From DASPFV01 sp035620975 (GTDB lineage Bacteria; Acidobacteriota; Vicinamibacteria; Vicinamibacterales; 2-12-FULL-66-21): 8,431 nt of DNA. Position 1 is the first letter of the stretch. Every line of letters starts with the position of its first letter. Below, in pieces: positions 5,269 through 8,431 of the stretch. The notes under the pieces are model-generated. The model made no database searches, was not told the origin of the DNA, and worked only from the letters and a program-made list of their open reading frames with translations. The position numbers and the translations under genes are program-made. Location: positions 1 through 8,431 of the forward strand of contig DASPFV010000304.1 of assembly GCA_035620975.1 (NCBI GenBank), read 5' to 3'.

Positions 5269-6452
5269 TATGCGTTCTGCCCGACGTAATCATCGTCAGG
5301 AAAGCTCGCGAGGATCAGGCGGCGCGTCTGGAGGATGTCGAGCCGGCCGTTCCCCTTGTAGAGCACCTTCCCGCCCGGCGCGATGACCATCGAGTACGGC
5401 ACCCCGCCGTCCCAGTCCGGATCCACGGCCTTCATCAGCTCGTACGGATCCATCGTGCCCGAGATGTAGTTCCGGGCTGACGCGAGTTGCGCCTCCAGGA
5501 ACTTCCGGACGGCGCTTTCCTCGTCCGGGTAGTTGAGGCTGAGTGTAACGAGCTGGAACGGCCGGCGGCGGTACATCCGCCACGTGTTCATCAGGTCGGG
5601 GAACTCTTCCACGCAGGGCGCGCACCAGGTGGCCCAGACGTTGAGCAGGACAGTCTTGTCCGTGGCGTTCTGCCGGAGCGCCCGCACGCCCGCGGCGTCG
5701 ATTTTCTCGACCGTGACCGGCTCCTTCTTGAAGCCTTCGCGCTCCCTGTTGACGGCGGCCTTGTCGAGCCACTTGATCGAGCAGCCCACCGCGGGCGTCC
5801 GGTCGAGCGGCACGGCCGTTCCGGCGAGCACCGCGTCGATCGCATTGCGGGCGTCCGGCACCTTCGCGAGCGCCTCGCGCGGGTTGCTGTCGATCCGCCC
5901 GTGATACCGCAGGAGCCGTTTCTCGTCGAAGACGAAGATGTGCGGCGTGGCAACCGGCCCGTATTTCTTCGACACCTCCTGAGTCTCGCCGTCATAGACG
6001 AACGGGAAATTGAACTGGCGGTACTCCGCGCGGATCTTCATGTCCTCCAGCGAGTCGCCCAGATCCGTGTAGCCCATCTCGTCGAGCCGGACCGCCTCGG
6101 CGTTGTTGGGCTGGATGGCCACGAACGCCACTCCTTTGTCGCGGTAGTCGGCGACGAGCTGCTGGATGCGGGCCTCGTAGACCTCCGCCGTCGGGCAATG
6201 GACGGCGGTGAAGATGACGGCGAGAACCTTGCTCCCTTTGAACGTCTCGAGTGAATAGGTCTTCCCGTCGATGCCGGGCAGGCTGAAGTCCGGTGCCGGT
6301 GAACCGATCGCCAGCGGTGCTGGCTGAGCCGGCTTCGCGGGCGCCTGGACCGGCAGTCCGGAGGCGGAGATGCCGATACCGGCGACGGCCAGGCCGATCA
6401 CTGCGGCGACGACGGCAATCCCGGCCAGGATCCGGGAGGGCGAGCTCGACAT
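5253..6452 (-). CDS. Membrane-anchored redoxin-TlpA double thioredoxin-fold protein
   Basis: A 399-aa envelope protein with two thioredoxin-like domains. Residues 7-30 form one hydrophobic segment (an uncleaved anchor or signal), then a Pro/Ala-rich linker to about 48. Domain 1 (about 50-185) is AhpC/TSA-redoxin-like: APDFSLPGIDGKTYSLETFK, a single C86 in HCPTAEVYEARI, and a probable cis-proline at P170 (VATPHIF). A link with the phrase AVGCSIKWLDK (C224) follows. Domain 2 (about 255-399) is TlpA/ResA-like, with a complete CxxC in WATWCAPC (C277, C280) and a cis-proline near P352 (GGVPYSM). A peroxide- or thiol-handling role in the periplasm, with domain 2 as the disulfide exchanger for domain 1, is inferred. 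The ATG at 6452 is chosen over an upstream one because AAAGGA lies 7 nt before it and the leader starts there. It lies 78 bp after the nucleotidyltransferase gene on the same strand. Confidence 0.9.
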   Translation of the reverse strand: MSSSPSRILAGIAVVAAVIGLAVAGIGISASGLPVQAPAKPAQPAPLAIGSPAPDFSLPGIDGKTYSLETFKGSKVLAVIFTAVHCPTAEVYEARIQQLVADYRDKGVAFVAIQPNNAEAVRLDEMGYTDLGDSLEDMKIRAEYRQFNFPFVYDGETQEVSKKYGPVATPHIFVFDEKRLLRYHGRIDSNPREALAKVPDARNAIDAVLAGTAVPLDRTPAVGCSIKWLDKAAVNREREGFKKEPVTVEKIDAAGVRALRQNATDKTVLLNVWATWCAPCVEEFPDLMNTWRMYRRRPFQLVTLSLNYPDEESAVRKFLEAQLASARNYISGTMDPYELMKAVDPDWDGGVPYSMVIAPGGKVLYKGNGRLDILQTRRLILASFPDDDYVGQNAYWNRR

Positions 6453-6530
6453 GTTCGAGTCCTTTCTGTATCTGCCGCAGATGATGTCGGATCCGGAGCG
6501 GCGGAGCAAGCGCCCACGCAGGCGTGCAGG

Positions 6531-7052
6531 TCAGCGTTCCAGTGCCCGGGCCAGCCTCGACCTGAAGGAGGGAACGTCGATCGACGGGTACCGGTACATC
6601 CCGGCTTCGATGGCTTCGAAGTACCGCCGCAGTTCCTCGCGCTGTACGAGCCCGCGGTCCAGCAGCTGGCTCACGTCCTGGAGATCCTGCGCGTGGCCCC
6701 GCTCGATCTTCGCGAGCGCCTGCGCCGACAGATCGAAATGGTGGAAGGCGACCCGCCCCTCGCGCCCGATGAACGGGCTCCGATCCTCCCAGTCGGGCCG
6801 CACGGGAATGAAGTCGGCCGGCGAGGCGAGCTCCACGTTGAGCGCGAGGCGTTCCTTGATCCCGGGAATGGCGCGGTACAGCTCGTCCCGCTCGGGCACG
6901 AACTTCACGTCGACGTCGAGAGTGCTCGTGCGGAAACCGTGGAGGACGGCCGTTGCTCCACCGGTGAAATAGACGCGTGCGTCGCCGCGCGCCGCATCGC
7001 CGAGCGCGCGCATGAAGCGGCGAATCCTGTTCAGGTCCGCGGCTGCGCGCAC
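6531..7052 (-). CDS. DUF6036-type (AbiEii-like) nucleotidyltransferase
   Basis: A 173-aa protein of the polymerase-beta-like nucleotidyltransferase fold, in the group annotated DUF6036 and related to AbiEii/MenT-type enzymes. Motifs: YFTGGATAVLHGF (28-40) with the GG turn, then TLDVDVKF (44-51) carrying the metal-binding D46 and D48. A candidate third acidic residue is E74 in NVELASPADFI. HHFDLSAQALAKIERGH (104-120) and the tail (GMYRYPSIDVPSFR) are typical of this group. The start is GTG at 7052, overlapping the end of the upstream 92-aa gene by 22 nt, so it is translationally coupled; an ATG at residue 14 is less likely because it would drop the conserved-looking LNRIRRF helix. NTases of this superfamily include toxins that add nucleotides to tRNA or proteins. 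Whether this one is a toxin is not shown by sequence. Confidence 0.85.
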   Translation of the reverse strand: MRAAADLNRIRRFMRALGDAARGDARVYFTGGATAVLHGFRTSTLDVDVKFVPERDELYRAIPGIKERLALNVELASPADFIPVRPDWEDRSPFIGREGRVAFHHFDLSAQALAKIERGHAQDLQDVSQLLDRGLVQREELRRYFEAIEAGMYRYPSIDVPSFRSRLARALER

Positions 7053-7309
7053 TCGACGGCCCGCTCGAAGCTCACCAGCCTGCGGATGAGCGCGTTGTAC
7101 CGGCTGTGGGCGGAGTCCTGGTCTTCGGCGGCGAGCCGCTCGTACAGGCGCCGCTCGGGATCGGGGAAGGGGTCCGTCACGACGATTCCCAGGTGCCGCA
7201 GGCGCGGGGCGCCAATCGAGACCAGGAGGGCCTCGACCGTCTCGGTCCGCCGTGCGAGATCCTGCAGTCCCCGCTCCACCAGGTCGGCGCCGGGGGCACC
7301 CGACAACAT
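7031..7309 (-). CDS. 92-aa partner protein encoded upstream of the nucleotidyltransferase
   Basis: Small soluble protein, mostly helical by inspection: a helix at about 8-33 (ADLVERGLQDLARRTETVEA), the stretch APRLRHLGIVV, then PDPERRLYERLAAEDQDSAH and YNALIRRLVSFERAVE. No signal peptide or cysteine motif. It lacks an obvious AbiEi-type winged-helix signature. It ends inside the nucleotidyltransferase gene (22-nt overlap), so the two form one operon and probably a functional pair. The ATG at 7309 is chosen because a perfect TATAAT lies 6 nt upstream; upstream in-frame sequence reads as low-quality coding. As the first gene of a two-gene NTase module it is a candidate antitoxin or accessory factor. 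I do not recognise a named family. Confidence 0.75.
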   Translation of the reverse strand: MLSGAPGADLVERGLQDLARRTETVEALLVSIGAPRLRHLGIVVTDPFPDPERRLYERLAAEDQDSAHSRYNALIRRLVSFERAVECAQPRT

Positions 7310-7315
7310 GCCTCG

Positions 7316-7321
7316 ATTATA
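7316..7321 (-). promoter_or_regulatory. -10 box of the 92-aa/NTase module, leaderless
   Basis: Perfect TATAAT on the - strand, separated by CGAGGC from the ATG at 7309. Transcription would begin at or beside the A of the ATG, giving a leaderless mRNA; no Shine-Dalgarno is present. No good -35 lies at 16-18 nt. A short inverted repeat, TGGC-CAT-GCCA (7328-7338), occupies the spacer and could be an operator half, but its arms are only 4 bp. Confidence 0.55.
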
Positions 7322-7430
7322 GGGCGGTGGCCATGCCAGGCCTGCGAACGAAGGACTTGGGTCGAAGCCGTGCCGCTGGCTGTCCCGCGGAGGTTGTCCT
7401 ATCGCGGATGCGCGCGGCCGGGACTCTTCA

Positions 7431-7450
7431 CGAGACGCGGACCCGTCTCG
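7431..7450. repeat. Perfect 7-bp inverted repeat with 6-nt loop
   Basis: CGAGACG at 7431-7437 faces CGTCTCG at 7444-7450 across CGGACC. No U tract follows on either strand, so a terminator is unlikely. It could be a dyad operator or a structured leader, but nothing in the sequence decides this. Confidence 0.5.
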
Positions 7451-7469
7451 CCGGAGCCGCAAGGCGAAG

Positions 7470-7499
7470 GCGGATGAACGCCGATTGTCGCGGATCCGA
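7470..7499 (+). repeat. Degenerate decamer repeat (GCGGATGAAC type)
   Basis: Three adjacent 10-mers: GCGGATGAAC (7470-7479), GCCGATTGTC (7480-7489) and GCGGATCCGA (7490-7499), sharing GCxGAT in the same register. It resembles, from memory, degenerate 'GCGGATGAACGCGGATT' intergenic repeats seen in several soil phyla. Confidence 0.45.
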
Positions 7500-7678
7500 A
7501 ATCGCGCGATCATCGGCGACCCGCCGAGCCACGCCAGAACCCCTGCGTCTGCATCGTGTCGTCGGTCCGGCTTCCGCGCGGCTCGGCCGCCGTCCGGGCG
7601 AGCATCCACGACCCGGCGCTCGTGATCAATCGAAGTCTGATCCCCAGGCGCGAACGAACCGTCCGGATTGAAATTGGT

Positions 7679-7687
7679 TGGTATACT
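7679..7687 (+). promoter_or_regulatory. Extended -10 promoter of tRNA-Leu
   Basis: TGG followed by TATACT (7682-7687) is an extended -10 (TGn-TATAnT type) in an unusually AT-rich patch. The mature tRNA 5' end at 7705 is 17 nt downstream, leaving a short leader of about 10 nt. A TTGAAA at 7668-7673 is too close (8 nt) to serve as its -35. Confidence 0.45.
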
Positions 7688-7704
7688 GGGGGCTTCCCTC
7701 CTGT

Positions 7705-7793
7705 GCCGGAGTGGTGAAACTGGCAGACGCGCGGGACTCAAAATCCCGTGGGGGTCACCCCCCGTGTGGGTTCGATTCCCACCTCCGGCACCA
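7705..7793 (+). tRNA. tRNA-Leu (anticodon CAA), CCA encoded
   Basis: Class II tRNA. The acceptor stem GCCGGAG (7705-7711) pairs with CTCCGGC (7783-7789), followed by discriminator A and genome-encoded CCA (7791-7793). The D-arm region contains the leucine-type GAAACTGGCAGACGC. The anticodon stem CGGGA/TCCCG holds the 7-nt loop CTCAAAA, giving anticodon CAA (reads UUG). The long variable arm GGGGG-TCA-CCCCC and the T arm GTGGG-TTCGATT-CCCAC are intact. Anticodon, long variable arm and discriminator A agree on leucine. Its 3' end directly borders a decayed integrase gene. Confidence 0.97.
7766..7793 (+). other. Candidate attachment-site core: tRNA-Leu T arm to CCA
   Basis: Tyrosine integrases commonly use the T arm and 3' end of a tRNA as attB and leave it intact, with the integrase gene just inside the element. 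Here an integrase remnant starts about 110 bp after the CCA and reads away from the tRNA. No second copy of this segment is in the window, so the core and its limits are inferred only. Confidence 0.35.
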
Positions 7794-7824
7794 AATAACC
7801 ACTAAATACTGGGCAAATTTCGAC

Positions 7825-7843
7825 ATCGCCCACCCGGGGCGAT
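7825..7843 (+). terminator. GC-rich stem-loop after tRNA-Leu
   Basis: ATCGCCC (7825-7831) and GGGCGAT (7837-7843) form a perfect 7-bp stem with a 5-nt loop, 31 nt past the CCA. Downstream sequence contains only a short interrupted T run (CTTTCTGT, from 7851). It plausibly ends tRNA transcription. Alternatives are an operator of the integrase promoter or arm sites of the old element. Confidence 0.4.
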
Positions 7844-7901
7844 CTGGCCGCTTTCTGTACTGGCAGGAAAGGTACGCTGTTCGGGAACGGGAGGCCGAAC
7901 C

Positions 7902-8431
7902 ACGGCCCGAGGGCAAAAAGGCGCCGGCTGCGTCTTCCAGCGCACCTACCGCGACGCACACGGCCGAAAAAAGCGCACGAAGAACTGGTACATCGAGTAC
8001 GTCGTCGGCGGCCGCACGATTCGCGAGGCGACGGCGTACGCGAAACGCTCCGAAAGCGATCGAATTCCTCAAGAGGCGTGTCTCTGATGCGCTGAACGGC
8101 AAGATCGTCCTCTCCAACCAGGTCACGTTCGACGATCTCAAAGACCTCATCGTCAACGACTACCGCAACAACGGAAAGACGGCGCTGCCCCGGCGACCTT
8201 GAACCGCGAGCTCGCCGCACTGACGCGCATGTACCGGCTCGGGCTGCGCCACGGCTTGGTTGCCACGATGCCCTACATCTCGCTGCTGGCCCAGCACAAC
8301 GTGCGGAAGGGCTTCTTCGAGCCCGATCAGTTCCGAGCGATCCTGAAGCATCTGCCACCGAGTATCACGCGCTCTTCGAGATCGCATACATCACCGGCTG
8401 GCGGATTCGGTCGGAGCTGCTGACGCGCCAA
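7902..8431 (+). pseudogene. Decayed tyrosine recombinase (phage-type integrase) next to tRNA-Leu, cut by the window edge
   Basis: Three frame segments read in order as one integrase. Segment 1 (7905-8054): ARGQKGAGCVFQRTYRD to NWYIEYVVGGRTIREATAYAKRSE, the N-terminal arm-binding type. Segment 2 (8056 to about 8185): AIEFLKRRVSDALNGKIV and FDDLKDLIVNDYRNNGKTA, the start of the core-binding domain. Segment 3 (8187-8357): APATLNRELAALTRMYRLGL to FFEPDQFRAILKHLP. Then EYHALFEIAYITGWRIRSELLTRQ (8360-8431), the start of the catalytic domain, with the first catalytic Arg probably in TGWRIRSE. Lesions: ACG at 7902-7904 where an ATG is expected, 7 nt after GGGAGG (7889-7894); one extra A in 8053-8055; an out-of-frame junction near 8185 with about 40 codons of the core-binding domain missing compared with relatives I remember; one base lost near 8357. 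The rest lies outside the window. It cannot give an active integrase unless these are assembly errors. Confidence 0.87.

Larger units (their letters stand above)
7322..7678. other. Gene-poor intergenic stretch between the NTase module and tRNA-Leu
   Basis: About 360 bp, open in several frames but with no convincing start, motif or coding texture (Arg/Pro/Ser-rich translations). It holds a perfect 7-bp inverted repeat, CGAGACG (7431-7437) with CGTCTCG (7444-7450) and a 6-nt loop. It also holds three degenerate decamers (7470-7499). Transcription of the module and of the tRNA diverges from this region. Confidence 0.6.

Noticed and set aside
6453..6509. Longer start of the thioredoxin-fusion protein, 19 residues upstream
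   Set aside because: The extra residues (MLRRSGSDIICGRYRKDSN) precede a leader that begins properly at 6452, where a Shine-Dalgarno is well spaced.
7328..7338. TGGC-CAT-GCCA inverted repeat as operator of the NTase module
   Set aside because: 4-bp arms are too short to separate from chance in GC-rich DNA; kept only as a note on the promoter.
7668..7687. TTGAAA plus TATACT as a standard -35/-10 pair for tRNA-Leu
   Set aside because: The spacer is only 8 nt; the extended -10 reading (TGG-TATACT) is preferred.
7310..7741. Upstream extension of the 92-aa protein to a 236-aa frame
   Set aside because: The added part is Arg/Pro/Ser-rich without coding texture, crosses the TATAAT box and the repeats, and enters the tRNA gene.
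7678..8202. Open frame running through tRNA-Leu on + and its mirrors on - (7738-8358 and 7755-8156)
   Set aside because: These are translations of the tRNA gene. The antisense peptides containing VGIEPTRG and WESNPHGG are classic spurious proteins derived from tRNA genes. Only the part from about 8056 is genuine integrase sequence.

Overview
The window looks like chromosomal DNA of a GC-rich (roughly 65% G+C by eye), soil-type bacterium. I favour an Acidobacteriota, Vicinamibacteria-like genome. The grounds are the gene families present: a GMC/gluconate-2-dehydrogenase-subunit-3 pair, a Gfo/Idh/MocA protein with an exported-looking N-terminus, an actinobacterial/acidobacterial-type SdhB followed by a TPR-like gene, and intergenic heptanucleotide arrays. 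This assignment is inference; there is no 16S or other marker gene here.

Left part (1-1214, + strand): the 3' part of the iron-sulfur subunit of succinate dehydrogenase/fumarate reductase, then a 166-aa TPR-like protein with a strong Shine-Dalgarno. Next (1254-2663, - strand): a single Gfo/Idh/MocA-family oxidoreductase, bracketed on both sides by direct heptanucleotide arrays with the core GGCTCT (1223-1256 and 2709-2778). Its stop codon lies inside the left array.

Middle (2866-5194, + strand): a two-gene operon encoding a flavin GMC dehydrogenase with a four-cysteine Fe-S-like motif and a small Tat-signal subunit (gluconate 2-dehydrogenase subunit 3 family). The pair resembles the alpha and gamma subunits of FAD glucose/gluconate/fructose dehydrogenases; no cytochrome c subunit is in view. 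A third heptad array (unit CTGGAAC, 5211-5245) sits between this operon and the convergent gene for a membrane-anchored protein with two fused thioredoxin folds (5253-6452, -).

Right part: further up on the - strand lies a small two-gene module, a 92-aa protein overlapping a DUF6036/AbiEii-like nucleotidyltransferase. It is apparently transcribed from a perfect TATAAT box placed 6 nt from the ATG, so it is probably leaderless. About 360 bp without a convincing gene follows, then tRNA-Leu(CAA) on the + strand. Directly behind the tRNA is the wreck of a tyrosine-recombinase (integrase) gene. Its start codon appears mutated to ACG exactly 7 nt after a good Shine-Dalgarno, and it carries two frameshifts and an internal deletion. 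This is the scar of an old mobile element integrated at the tRNA gene.

The most interesting items are the NTase/92-aa module as a candidate toxin-antitoxin or defence pair, the Fe-S-type GMC dehydrogenase, the double-thioredoxin fusion, the family of heptad arrays, and the decayed integrase at tRNA-Leu.
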